64,000 nt of DNA from JARRKU01 sp050288425 (GTDB lineage: Bacteria > Desulfobacterota > Desulfobacteria > Desulfobacterales > Desulfosarcinaceae): the NCBI GenBank assembly GCA_050288425.1, contig JBNKDU010000096.1, forward strand, positions 49,823 through 113,822, in the 5' to 3' direction. Every line of letters starts with the position of its first letter. Position 1 is the stretch's first letter. The position numbers were made by a program, and so were the translations under genes. Positions 18,237 to 27,014 of the stretch are shown here, piece by piece. The notes beneath the pieces are model-generated. The model did no database searches. It was not told the origin of the DNA and saw only the letters and a list, made by a program, of their open reading frames with translations.

Positions 18237-18661
18237 GGTCGATCATCCTCTCACTCATTGATGTCGAACCCGAGGGTCCAAAGTGAATACCGCTATTATG
18301 CGGCCCTGGCATTGTCAAGGGGTTTTCCGGATCGATGCGCCCGGACCGCCGGCATCGGGCCGACGCCGTCCGGGCGTTCACCGCGTCGTGGACCGGCCGC
18401 CGAAGAATTTGCGCTTGACACCGCACTAGCGGTTTTTTACTAGTAGCCTGCAACAGGTTTCAATTCCATGTTCCGGAGGCTGTTCCTTGATCATCACGGA
18501 TACATTTCTGCCCTCTCAACCCAAAGGAGCGATTCGGGTTTTGAATGCCTGGTCCTGCGCGGATGGCGGTCAAAACCTGGTCAATAAGCGCTGACACCGC
18601 GCCCGGTCCAACTCCGTTTACCTGATTACAACAAGTAGAATCCCAATAATAAGGGGGAATG
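18237..18661. other. Divergent intergenic region between the TPR gene and dapA
   Basis: About 425 bp between divergent genes. On the minus strand TTGACA (18313-18318) and TAATAG (18293-18298) are only 14 bp apart, so this is a poor promoter candidate. Around 18423-18442 an ACTAG direct repeat flanks a T-tract. No lysine riboswitch, tRNA or ORF could be recognised. Confidence 0.4.
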
Positions 18662-19702
18662 ATGAAATCTGGATGTTATACCGCGCTGGTGACCCCGTTC
18701 ACGAACGACGGATCCCAGATCGATCGCGAAGGCCTGCAAAGACTGACGGCCTTTCAAATCCAATCCGGCATCACCGGAATTCTGGCGGTGGGCACCACGG
18801 GCGAAAGCCCCACGATGGCCTGGGAAGAACACGACAAGGTAGTCGAAATCGTGGCCCGGGAGACCCGAAACCGCTGCCTCAGCATCGCCGGCACCGGATC
18901 CAACAGTACTGCCGAAGCGCTGGCCGCCACCACCCACGCCGCCAAACAAGGCGTGGATGCCGCGCTGCTGGTGGACCCCTACTACAACGGCCCCAGTTCC
19001 TTGGAGATCCGCCGCGAATATGTGGCGCCCATCGCCGAACAATTGCCCGACCTGGACCTGATCCCCTATGTGATCCCGGGTCGCACCGGGGCCCAGCTCC
19101 TGCCCGAGGACCTGGCCCTCTTGCACCAGGATCATCCCAACGTACGCACGGTCAAGGAAGCCACCGGCAATCTGGCCAATATGCGCCGTACGCGGGAATG
19201 CTGCGGCCCCGATTTTACAATTCTTTCCGGTGACGACGCCATGCTCTTCGATATGATGACCGACGAACAGATCGGTGCGGCAGGAGTCATCTCCGTGGCC
19301 AGCAACGTGGCCCCCGGGGCCATGGCGCGTCTGGTGGAATTGCTGCGAACCGGCGATCGTGAAGGTGCCGAGGAATTGAAGACCGCCCTGGAACCGCTGT
19401 TCGGCCTGGTGGTCGTGACGACCCGGGAGACCACCCCATTCGGTCCGGTGTCCTGCCGGGCGCGCAACCCCATGGCCATCAAGACCTTCATGGCCCTGCT
19501 GGGCATGCCCTCCGGCCCCTGCCGGCGGCCGTTGGGCAAAATGACCCGCAAGGGATTGGATTTCGTGGTTTCCGTGGCCCGCCAGGTTCAGGGCAACCAT
19601 CCGGAAATCCTGCAGCCCATCGCCGATTTTTTCGATGTCGACATAGATGACCGGCTGGACAATCCCGAATTCCAGAAGGGCCTCTGCTACCCGGACTATT
19701 GA
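18662..19702 (+). CDS. dapA: 4-hydroxy-tetrahydrodipicolinate synthase family protein, long form
   Basis: A 346-aa class-I aldolase of the DHDPS/NAL family, condensing pyruvate with aspartate semialdehyde for lysine and diaminopimelate. The catalytic set is present: GTTGE (Thr pair), PYYN, the Tyr in PYVIPGRTG with its Arg, and the Schiff-base Lys in VKEATG. Typical DapA is about 292 aa; this one carries about 50 extra C-terminal residues after the barrel (QVQGNHPEIL to the end). The Tyr-loop reads YVIP instead of the common YNVP. The second of two adjacent ATGs is chosen because AAGGGGG sits too close to the first. It stands alone, with 230 bp before the next gene. Confidence 0.85.
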   Translation: MKSGCYTALVTPFTNDGSQIDREGLQRLTAFQIQSGITGILAVGTTGESPTMAWEEHDKVVEIVARETRNRCLSIAGTGSNSTAEALAATTHAAKQGVDAALLVDPYYNGPSSLEIRREYVAPIAEQLPDLDLIPYVIPGRTGAQLLPEDLALLHQDHPNVRTVKEATGNLANMRRTRECCGPDFTILSGDDAMLFDMMTDEQIGAAGVISVASNVAPGAMARLVELLRTGDREGAEELKTALEPLFGLVVVTTRETTPFGPVSCRARNPMAIKTFMALLGMPSGPCRRPLGKMTRKGLDFVVSVARQVQGNHPEILQPIADFFDVDIDDRLDNPEFQKGLCYPDY

Positions 19703-19932
19703 CCCGCAAACGTCATTTGGCAATGCATGGGCGGACTGGATACATGAATCCCCGGCATGGACCATACGACAAACACGGACTGGCAGGGTCGGCCGGTTTG
19801 TGGTAACAACCCTGCCCAGCGGCCACCGTCCGCCGGGACATTGCCGGGCGGCCAAGGAATGAACCATCAAGCATATCCATCGCCGGTGAGTGCACGGTTC
19901 CGTCCGCGACTCTCCGGCGAAACAGGTTTCAC

Positions 19933-20883
19933 ATGAACAAAACCAGGATCGGGGTGGTCGGCATCGGCCATCTGGGCAACTACCATCTGCAGAAATACCA
20001 ATTGATCGATACGTGTCAGATCGTAGGGGCCGTCGATATCCGGGAGGAGTGCATCCAGGGGGCGGCCGAATGCTATGGCTGCAGCACCCATACCGATTAT
20101 CGGCAACTCATCGGCCAGGTCGATGCGGTGAGCATCGCCGTACCCACCGGAGCCCACTTCGAAACGGCCCGGGATTTTCTCAGCAACGGCATCGACGTCC
20201 TGTTGGAGAAGCCCATTACCCAGACCCTGGCACAAGCCGACGAGCTCATCGGGATCGCACGCGACAGAGGCGCCATTTTGCAGATCGGCTTTGTGGAACG
20301 GTTCAACCCGGCGGTGAAGGTGCTGGGGCAGTATCTCAAACGCCCCCTGTTCATCGAAGCCCACCGGCTGCATCCGTTCTTCACCCGCGGCACGGACGTG
20401 GATGTGATTCTCGACCTGATGATCCACGACCTGGATATCATCCTCCACTTCGTGAATTCCCCTGTGATCCAGGTGGACGCCACCGGGGTATCGGTCCTCT
20501 CCGAGGAAGTGGACATCGCCAATGCCCGGGTGACCTTCGAAAACGGCTGCGTGGCCAATATCACCGCCAGCCGGGTGACCGACAAACAGATGCAGAAAAT
20601 CCGCTTCTTCAGTGCCGACGGCTACAACTCGGTGGATTTCGCCAAACGCAAATTGGACTCGCTCTTCCGGCGGTTCGACGATCAGGGAAAACCGATCATC
20701 GGCCAGAATCCGGTCAATATCGAAATCTACGATCCCCTGGAAGCCGAGATCCGTTCCTTCGTGGAATCGGTACGCACCCGGCGGCCGCCCGCGGTCACCG
20801 GCGAAGAGGGCCGGGCCTCACTGGCCCTGGGAATCGAAATCATCGATACGATGCGCGCAAACCTGGAGAGGATCGGCCCATGA
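19933..20883 (+). CDS. Gfo/Idh/MocA oxidoreductase, GnnA-like
   Basis: A 316-aa NAD(P)-dependent sugar oxidoreductase with the Rossmann motif GVVGIGHLGNYH, the family signature EKPITQTL near residue 97, and the HDLDIILHF helix with its catalytic-type His. Together with the overlapping aminotransferase it would oxidise a UDP-sugar at C3 and then aminate it. The best match by architecture is the GnnA/GnnB pair (UDP-GlcNAc to UDP-GlcNAc3N, for amide-linked lipid A), but WlbA/WlbC-type pathways use the same families. No lpx gene is in the window, so the product is inferred. The ATGA overlap with the next gene shows translational coupling. Confidence 0.85.
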   Translation: MNKTRIGVVGIGHLGNYHLQKYQLIDTCQIVGAVDIREECIQGAAECYGCSTHTDYRQLIGQVDAVSIAVPTGAHFETARDFLSNGIDVLLEKPITQTLAQADELIGIARDRGAILQIGFVERFNPAVKVLGQYLKRPLFIEAHRLHPFFTRGTDVDVILDLMIHDLDIILHFVNSPVIQVDATGVSVLSEEVDIANARVTFENGCVANITASRVTDKQMQKIRFFSADGYNSVDFAKRKLDSLFRRFDDQGKPIIGQNPVNIEIYDPLEAEIRSFVESVRTRRPPAVTGEEGRASLALGIEIIDTMRANLERIGP

Positions 20884-21977
20884 TTCCCATGGTGGACCTC
20901 AAGCGGCAATACGCCCGGCTGAAGCCGCAGATCGATGCGGCCCTGGAGCAGGTACTGGAAAACACGCAGTTCATCCTGGGCCCCAATGTCGCCGCCCTTG
21001 AAGAGGAGATCGCGGCCTATCACGGCGTGTCTGCCGCAGTGGGTGTGGCCAACGGCACCGATGCCCTGCGACTGGCTTTGCGGGCCTGCGGGATCGGTCC
21101 CGGGGACGAGGTCATCACCACGCCGTTCACCTTCATCGCCACCGTGGAGGTGATCCTCGAAATCGGCGCCGTACCGGTCTTCGCCGACGTCGATGCCCGG
21201 ACCTTCAATATCGATCCGGACAAGGTCGAAGCCTGCATCACGGATCGCACCCGGGCCATCGTACCGGTCCACCTGTTCGGCCATCCGGCCCGGATGGATG
21301 CCATCATGACCCTGGCCCGAAGCCATGGTCTCAAGGTGATCGAAGACTGCGCCCAGGCCTTCGGCGCCACCTTTCAGGACCAGGCAGTGGGCAGCTTTGG
21401 GGACTGCGGTTGCTTCAGCTTCTTTCCCAGCAAGAACCTGGGTTGCTACGGCGACGGCGGCATGGTCGTCGTTCAGGAGGAATCCGTCGCCGATCTCATC
21501 CGCATGCTGCGCAACCATGGTTCGCGCCGGCAGTACCACCATTCCATGGTGGGCTACAACAGCCGCCTGGACGAAATCCAGGCCGCCATCCTGCGGGTAA
21601 AGCTCGAAACCATCGACGAGATGAACGCCGCCCGCCGCGCCAATGCGGCCCGCTACAATGAATATATCTCCCACCCGGACATCACCGCGCCCATGGAAGC
21701 CCCGGACTGCCGCCACGTCTTCCACCAGTACACCCTGCGCAGCCCCGGACGCGATGCCATCATGGCCCGGTTGAAGGAAAATCAGATCGCCTGCGCCCTC
21801 TATTACCCGGTGCCCCTGCATCGTCAGAAACTTTTCGCCGGCAGCGCGGTCTCCCGATCGCACTTGCCCGTTGCCGAGGCCCTCGCCGCCGAGGTTCTGT
21901 CCCTGCCCATGTTCCCTGAACTGACCGAACCGGAAATCGTTCGCATTGCCCGATTGGTCAATGCGGAGGCCGACTAG
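20880..21977 (+). CDS. DegT/DnrJ/EryC1/StrS aminotransferase, GnnB-like
   Basis: A 365-aa PLP-dependent sugar aminotransferase. It has MIPMVDLKRQY at the start as in many family members, NGTDALRLAL, DCAQAFGA, and the PLP-lysine in FSFFPSKNLGCYGDGG. It would transaminate the 3-keto sugar made by the preceding oxidoreductase, using glutamate as usual donor. The ATG overlaps the upstream stop (ATGA), and the exporter starts 13 bp after its stop, so these three genes form one operon. A UDP-2,3-diamino sugar for lipid A or surface glycan is the likely product. Confidence 0.85.
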   Translation: MIPMVDLKRQYARLKPQIDAALEQVLENTQFILGPNVAALEEEIAAYHGVSAAVGVANGTDALRLALRACGIGPGDEVITTPFTFIATVEVILEIGAVPVFADVDARTFNIDPDKVEACITDRTRAIVPVHLFGHPARMDAIMTLARSHGLKVIEDCAQAFGATFQDQAVGSFGDCGCFSFFPSKNLGCYGDGGMVVVQEESVADLIRMLRNHGSRRQYHHSMVGYNSRLDEIQAAILRVKLETIDEMNAARRANAARYNEYISHPDITAPMEAPDCRHVFHQYTLRSPGRDAIMARLKENQIACALYYPVPLHRQKLFAGSAVSRSHLPVAEALAAEVLSLPMFPELTEPEIVRIARLVNAEAD

Positions 21978-21990
21978 GAAAGAGACCATC

Positions 21991-24504
21991 ATGAACGCGA
22001 TTCAACGCCTGGCCGACAGGACCATCCGAACCTACAGCAAACTGGTGCTCGACCACCCGGTGCTCATCATCGCCTGCCTGACCCTGGCCACCCTCCTGCT
22101 GGGCTACAAGGCCCTGCAGTTCAAGATCGATGCCTCGGCCGAGACCCTGCTCCTGGAGAACGACGCAGACCTGCGTTACTCGCGCCAGGTATGGAACCGA
22201 TACGGGGTATCCGATTTTCTGGTGATCTCCTACTCGCCCAAGTCGGGAGATCTGCTGGACGAGTCCAACCTGGCCCATCTGGGCCGCTTGCGGGATGAAT
22301 TGGCCAAGATCGAAGGGGTCTCGTCGGTGCTGACCATCCTGGACGTACCCCTGCTGGAGAGTCCGCCCATCGACTACGCCGAGTTCTCCGGGTCCTTGCC
22401 GACCCTGTCGTCTCCGGAAACCGATAAGGCCTTGGCCAAGGTGGAACTGCAGGAGAGCCCCTTCTACCGCGATCTTATCGTCAGCCGGGACATGAAAACA
22501 ACGGCCGTCGTGGTCAACCTGGAAAGGGACGATGTCTATCGCGACCTGCTGCGCCAACGCAATACTTTGTACGAAAAGCGTGACACCGCCCAATGGACCC
22601 CTGCCGACGAGGCCGAGCTGGATGGGGTCATCGCGGCCATCGACACACACCTGGACGCAGTTCGCGGCCGGCAGCATCGGCTGGTCAAGACCGTTCGGGC
22701 CACCATGGGCAGCTATCACGACCAGGCCGAGATCTTTCTGGGCGGTATCACCATGATCGCCGACGACATGATCACCTTTATCAAGTCCGACCTGCGCACC
22801 TTCGGCATCGGCGTGTTCATCCTCCTGGTGGGCATGCTGGGCGTGATCTTCAAGAGCATCCGCTGGGTGGTCCTGCCCATGCTCTGCTGCTTTCTGTCGG
22901 TGGTCGCCATGATGGGCATCCTGGGCGCCTTCGGCTGGGAAGTCACGGTGATCTCCTCCAACTTCATCTCCCTGCAACTGATCATCACCCTGGCCATCGC
23001 CGTCCACCTGATTGTACGCTACCGTGAGTTCCAAGTCACCCATCCCGGGGCGGATCAACGCACCCTGGTGCGCGACACCGTCCGGACGAAGTTCACCCCC
23101 TGCCTCTACGCCGCCCTGACCACCATCGCCGGTTTTTTCTCGCTGCTGCTGTCCAATATCAAACCGGTGATCCATTTCGGATGGATGATGAGCGCCGGCA
23201 TCCTGGTTTCTTTGTTGCTCACCTTCATTCTCTTTCCCAGCGGCATCGTGCTGCTGAAAAAGCCCAGATCGCCGGCCGGCCCCGAATCGGGAGGATTCGC
23301 GCTCATCCCCGGAATGGCGAACTTTACCGAGAAACACGGCACCCTGATTCTGGTGGCCACCATCGTTCTGTCGGTGGTGAGCGTCCTGGGCGTATCCCGG
23401 CTGGTGGTGGAGAACAGCTTCATCGACTATTTCAAGAAATCCACCGAAATCTACCAGGGCATGAAGGTCATCGACCGGAAATTGGGCGGCACGACACCGC
23501 TGGATGTGATCGTGCAGTTCGAAAAAGTGGACTTCGGGAATTTCGAAGAAGATGAAGATCTCTTCGCCGAGGAGGACGAACCCCAGACAGCCGGGACGCA
23601 AAAAGACGATCTGGACAAGTACTGGTTCACCGACCAGCGCATGAAAAAGGTGGAATCAATACACGACTACCTGGAGGAACTGCCGGCCACCGGCAAAGTG
23701 CTTTCCCTGGGCACCCTGCTGAAGATCGGCCGGCGGCTCAACAAGGGCAAGTCCCTGGACAGCATCGAGATGGCCGTGCTCTACACCAAGCTGCCCGATG
23801 AGTTCAAGCAGTTGATCCTGAAGCCCTACGTGTCCATCGACAACGATGAAGTTCGTTTCTCGGTCCGGATCGTGGATTCGCTCCCGGGCTTGAAACGCAA
23901 CGCCTTGCTACACCAGATCCGAAAGGACCTGGTGGACAAATTGAATCTGGACCCGGAGAAGGTCCACCTGGCCGGCACCATGGTCTTGTACAACAACATG
24001 CTGCAGAGCCTCTTTTCTTCCCAGATCAAGACCCTGGGGATCGTGGCCCTGGCGCTGATGGCGATGTTTCTGGTCCTGTTTCGCTCGTTCAAGGTGGCCC
24101 TCATCGCCCTGTTTCCCAACCTGCTTTCGGCCGGGGCGGTGCTAGGTGTCATGGGCTGGCTGGATATTCCCCTGGACATGATGACCATCACCATCGCCGC
24201 CATCAGCATCGGCATCGCCGTGGACGATACCATTCACTACATCTACCGCTTCAAGGAAGAATTTCACAAAGACAGGGATTACCTCCAGGCCATGCACCGC
24301 TGTCACGGAAGCATCGGCAATGCCATGTACTATACCTCCATCACCATCATCATCGGCTTCTCGATCCTGGTGTTCTCCAATTTCTGGCCCACCATCTACT
24401 TCGGCGTCTTCACGGGGTTGGCCATGCTCATCGCCCTGATCGCCGCGCTGACGCTGCTGCCCCGGTTACTGGTCGTATTCAAGCCCTACGGAGCCGGCAA
24501 GTAG
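21991..24504 (+). CDS. RND/MMPL-family transporter (lipid-exporter-like)
   Basis: An 837-aa inner-membrane transporter with the duplicated RND/SSD architecture: TM1 near residues 28-48, a large periplasmic loop, TM2-TM6 about 255-430, TM7 near 450-475, a second loop with an acidic patch (about 505-525, EEDEDLFAEEDE), and TM8-TM12 about 665-830. GIAVDDTIHYIYRFKEEF in the second half is the Asp-rich TM motif that carries protons. Length (about 840) fits the MMPL group that moves lipids or hopanoids rather than AcrB-type drug pumps (about 1030). Start ATG 21991 has AGGAAAGAG. Operon position after the GnnAB-like pair suggests export of a lipid or surface sugar-lipid. Confidence 0.9.
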   Translation: MNAIQRLADRTIRTYSKLVLDHPVLIIACLTLATLLLGYKALQFKIDASAETLLLENDADLRYSRQVWNRYGVSDFLVISYSPKSGDLLDESNLAHLGRLRDELAKIEGVSSVLTILDVPLLESPPIDYAEFSGSLPTLSSPETDKALAKVELQESPFYRDLIVSRDMKTTAVVVNLERDDVYRDLLRQRNTLYEKRDTAQWTPADEAELDGVIAAIDTHLDAVRGRQHRLVKTVRATMGSYHDQAEIFLGGITMIADDMITFIKSDLRTFGIGVFILLVGMLGVIFKSIRWVVLPMLCCFLSVVAMMGILGAFGWEVTVISSNFISLQLIITLAIAVHLIVRYREFQVTHPGADQRTLVRDTVRTKFTPCLYAALTTIAGFFSLLLSNIKPVIHFGWMMSAGILVSLLLTFILFPSGIVLLKKPRSPAGPESGGFALIPGMANFTEKHGTLILVATIVLSVVSVLGVSRLVVENSFIDYFKKSTEIYQGMKVIDRKLGGTTPLDVIVQFEKVDFGNFEEDEDLFAEEDEPQTAGTQKDDLDKYWFTDQRMKKVESIHDYLEELPATGKVLSLGTLLKIGRRLNKGKSLDSIEMAVLYTKLPDEFKQLILKPYVSIDNDEVRFSVRIVDSLPGLKRNALLHQIRKDLVDKLNLDPEKVHLAGTMVLYNNMLQSLFSSQIKTLGIVALALMAMFLVLFRSFKVALIALFPNLLSAGAVLGVMGWLDIPLDMMTITIAAISIGIAVDDTIHYIYRFKEEFHKDRDYLQAMHRCHGSIGNAMYYTSITIIIGFSILVFSNFWPTIYFGVFTGLAMLIALIAALTLLPRLLVVFKPYGAGK

Positions 24505-24612
24505 TTGTGGGTACGGGGGGTCTTCTTTGCGACGCCACGGTCAAATGAGACGACATTGGGTCCTTGGGTCGAGAGGCGGGAATCAAAAGCAGGATGTCTG
24601 CCTGAAACGGAT

Positions 24613-25038
24613 TCACGGCTTCATGCGCGAATCCGGATCCGTTTTCAGATCGATGAACAAGGGAACCACATGCATCTGGCGGGAAACCTCCTTGGCCCGC
24701 CCCAATTGCCAATCCTGACAGCCGGCATTTCCATCGAGCAGCCGGCCGATCTGATCCACGACACCTTGGATGTCGATGATGGGATGACGCTCGAAGACCA
24801 TGGGCAAACCGTAGGTCAGGTTGCAGGCCAGGCACTTTCCGGGGCGCTGATGGAGTTGGAGATCGAAATGCAGCCGAAGGCCGTCGACGCCGTTGTAGGC
24901 CAGACGGATGTCGTAGGCGCCCTCCGTCGCATCACCGAAGAGGGCGTCGAAAAACCGATCGGCTCGTTCCGGGGGAAAGATGGCATCCAGTTTGGTCTGC
25001 TGGAAGATTCGTTTCAATTCGTCGGCATCCAAGTCCAT
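24613..25038 (-). CDS. Conserved protein of unknown function with CLAC motif
   Basis: A 141-aa cytoplasmic protein found widely in Deltaproteobacteria and often mislabelled as a homeobox protein. It has the conserved N-terminal ERADRFFDALFGDATEGAYDI, then HLQLHQRPGKCLACNLTYGLP with a Cys-x2-Cys, VFERHPIIDI, and a closing EVSRQMHVVPLFIDL. The Cys pair suggests metal or redox chemistry, but no function is known. The start ATG 25038 has a good AAGGAGG; an in-frame extension to 25173 lacks support. It is divergent from the J-domain gene, with a terminator-like hairpin in the shared upstream region. Confidence 0.75.
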   Translation of the reverse strand: MDLDADELKRIFQQTKLDAIFPPERADRFFDALFGDATEGAYDIRLAYNGVDGLRLHFDLQLHQRPGKCLACNLTYGLPMVFERHPIIDIQGVVDQIGRLLDGNAGCQDWQLGRAKEVSRQMHVVPLFIDLKTDPDSRMKP

Positions 25039-25241
25039 GGCCCGTCGCCCTCCTTCTGCGTTCAGTGGGAAACTTTGAAATAGCCTAAGAAATTGCCAAA
25101 AAGCAAGCCCCTTTCGCGATCCGGCCCGGGGCCGACCCTGTTGCCCGGATGTGGACAGGCAAGCCAGGTCCAATGCGCCGAATAGGACTCCAAGGGCTTA
25201 AAAAGACTCGTCCGGGTACTATATTGTTGGCAGTGACATGG

Positions 25242-25273
25242 AAAAAGCCGGCCGGACACCGATGCCGGCCGGC
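25242..25273 (-). terminator. Terminator-like hairpin in a divergent promoter region
   Basis: A perfect 9-bp stem (GCCGGCCGG / CCGGCCGGC) with a 9-nt loop is followed on the minus strand by TTTTT. No annotated minus-strand gene ends next to it: it lies within the 288-bp gap between the divergent starts at 25038 and 25327. It could be a leader attenuator of the 141-aa gene or the end of a small RNA. Confidence 0.65.
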
Positions 25274-25326
25274 ATTCGGACCAAACATCGTTTCTCATCC
25301 ATTGCCAACCCTGATATGGTAGGAGC

Positions 25327-26067
25327 ATGCCCGAAGCCGCAAAGAAAAAGCACGTTCCCTCGGTAAACGCCAAACCAGTCCGGCGCTGCCTGGCTTGCGG
25401 CGTTCCCCTGACGGCCCGTCGCCGCCGCTGGTGTGCCGTGGCCTGCCACCAATACCTGCTGGCCTCTCTCAATCGGCGGACCGGACTGCTGCAGACCCTG
25501 GGTATCCGCTACGCCACCTTCTACTTCACCGAATTCATGGTCGTCATGGACCTGCTGCCCTATGACAGCCAGCAGATTTACAGCTACATGCTGCCACGCA
25601 CCGCCGGAAAGAGGCCCGTGGAAGATTTTTGCCATCTTTCCAATTTGTTAGGCACTCTCTGGTGGGACGAAAAAAACCGCACCCGGAAGCACTACCTGGC
25701 TTCCCGGGAGGTACTGGAGCGCGCCAGCCGTTCGCAACTGCCGGTGGAAAGCGTCATGCCCCGGGCTCTCACGGTGCCCTCGGTGCGATCCGCGAATTTG
25801 ATCCGTCTCGACCTGCATTCCGAGGACCTGGTGCTCACCAGGCTGCAAGACCGTATCAAAAGCGCCTACCGGCGTCAGGCCAAGAAACACCATCCCGATC
25901 TGGGGGGACGGCCGGAGACCTTTCTGAAAATTCAGGAAGCGTACGAAAAGTTGACCCTCTGGGCCAAGCATCCGACTTTCGTCCGCCGCCGGGGGTTTCC
26001 GGACAAATGGCTTTATGAGGGCGCGTACAACCGCTGGATCAAGCCCATCATGCCCCGCAGGAAGTAG
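25327..26067 (+). CDS. J-domain protein with N-terminal zinc-ribbon-like motif
   Basis: A 246-aa protein. Residues about 20-40 carry RRCLACGVPL and WCAVACHQY, a Cys4-type ribbon. A long middle region follows, with an FTEFMVVMDLLPYD helix. Near residues 175-215 is a J-domain with the diagnostic His-Pro-Asp in KKHHPDLGG. J proteins stimulate DnaK ATPase; the fused N-terminal region presumably selects a client. No G/F-rich or DnaJ zinc-finger region is seen, so this is a type-III J protein. A TAGGAG Shine-Dalgarno precedes the ATG. It is monocistronic. Confidence 0.8.
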   Translation: MPEAAKKKHVPSVNAKPVRRCLACGVPLTARRRRWCAVACHQYLLASLNRRTGLLQTLGIRYATFYFTEFMVVMDLLPYDSQQIYSYMLPRTAGKRPVEDFCHLSNLLGTLWWDEKNRTRKHYLASREVLERASRSQLPVESVMPRALTVPSVRSANLIRLDLHSEDLVLTRLQDRIKSAYRRQAKKHHPDLGGRPETFLKIQEAYEKLTLWAKHPTFVRRRGFPDKWLYEGAYNRWIKPIMPRRK

Positions 26068-26165
26068 GACCCGTCATCCTCGTTTTTTCCCTGACCGGTA
26101 TCGCCTTCACCGACTTTCATTCCCGGCATCCACCAGCGCGCCGTGCCCGCCGGAAAGAAGCCGAC

Positions 26166-27014
26166 TCAATGGGTCAAGATAAGATAATCGGCATCCTGGA
26201 CGGTGACGGCGCCGACCTCGAATACGCCGGGGGTTTCCGGCAGCACCACGACATAGGGCATCGGGTTGATCCTTTCGATCTGGGTGGGGATGCCCATCTT
26301 GCGGGCGTGGCCGCTCCCCGCGAGAAGAACCATGATCCGCCGGGGATGCTTTTCGAGGAAAGCGACCGCATTAAGCGCCATGGTGGAATCCCATACCAAT
26401 TGCGCTTCACAGAAACGGTTGAAATCCATCCTGCCGTGGCCGTGGGCTCCGTAAGCGCGCCGGATAAAGTCCCGGTACTCCCGGGTGACATTGCAGGCGA
26501 TATTTTCCAGTTGTCCTTGCTGCTCCCTGCTCAGGGAACCGAAGCCGTGGTTGGCCACCTGGGAGGTGATCTTACGGGAGACATTGAGACCCACCATGGG
26601 AATCCCCTGCTGGCGTGCATAAAGGAAAATCGGCCCGTAGAGATCCCACCCATAGTTCCAGTTATCGAGATAGTAGGGCAGGAACTCCTCCTCGCCGATT
26701 TTTCCGGCAATCCATTTATCCAGCAGCGCCTGGTCGTCGCGGCGGAACATCTCCAGACCGATGGCCACTGCCTGGCCGGACCGCTGCAGGGCCTGGATGA
26801 TCCGCAACTGGGCTTCATGGTGACGGACGTTGTCGTGGTGCTCTCCCACCAACACGATCCGGGCCGCGGACAACCGGTCGACGGCCTGCCCGCGGGCAAA
26901 GGTCCGGCCGTCGTCGAGGGCGTTCAGCCGCAGGCCGGGGGATTCGCCCGGCGTCCGGCAACCGGCCATCAGCACCCAGGCCATGACTGCCAGTAGAATG
27001 GTGCTTCGTCTCAT
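26166..27014 (-). CDS. ChaN-family (Tiki/haem-binding uptake) lipoprotein
   Basis: A 282-aa predicted lipoprotein with lipobox LMAGC at residues 15-19. The ChaN domain follows: VLVGEHHDNVRHH (conserved GExH motif), GLEMFRRDDQALLD, YGWDLYGPIF, and a C-terminal VLLAGSGHARKMGIP. Relatives include ChaN of E. coli/Campylobacter, which can bind haem at the outer membrane, and the eukaryotic Tiki proteases, which share the fold. The gene overlaps the 3' end of the M1-peptidase gene by 4 bp (ATGA), so they are co-translated and probably act together at the cell envelope. Confidence 0.85.
   Translation of the reverse strand: MRRSTILLAVMAWVLMAGCRTPGESPGLRLNALDDGRTFARGQAVDRLSAARIVLVGEHHDNVRHHEAQLRIIQALQRSGQAVAIGLEMFRRDDQALLDKWIAGKIGEEEFLPYYLDNWNYGWDLYGPIFLYARQQGIPMVGLNVSRKITSQVANHGFGSLSREQQGQLENIACNVTREYRDFIRRAYGAHGHGRMDFNRFCEAQLVWDSTMALNAVAFLEKHPRRIMVLLAGSGHARKMGIPTQIERINPMPYVVVLPETPGVFEVGAVTVQDADYLILTH

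Noticed and set aside
18293..18318. Sigma-70 promoter for the TPR gene
   Set aside because: TTGACA and TAATAG are just 14 bp apart, too close for a normal promoter; kept only as a note in the intergenic entry.
19782..19816. Terminator after dapA
   Set aside because: An 8-bp stem (GGCAGGGT / ACCCTGCC) exists but the loop is 19 nt and no T-run follows.
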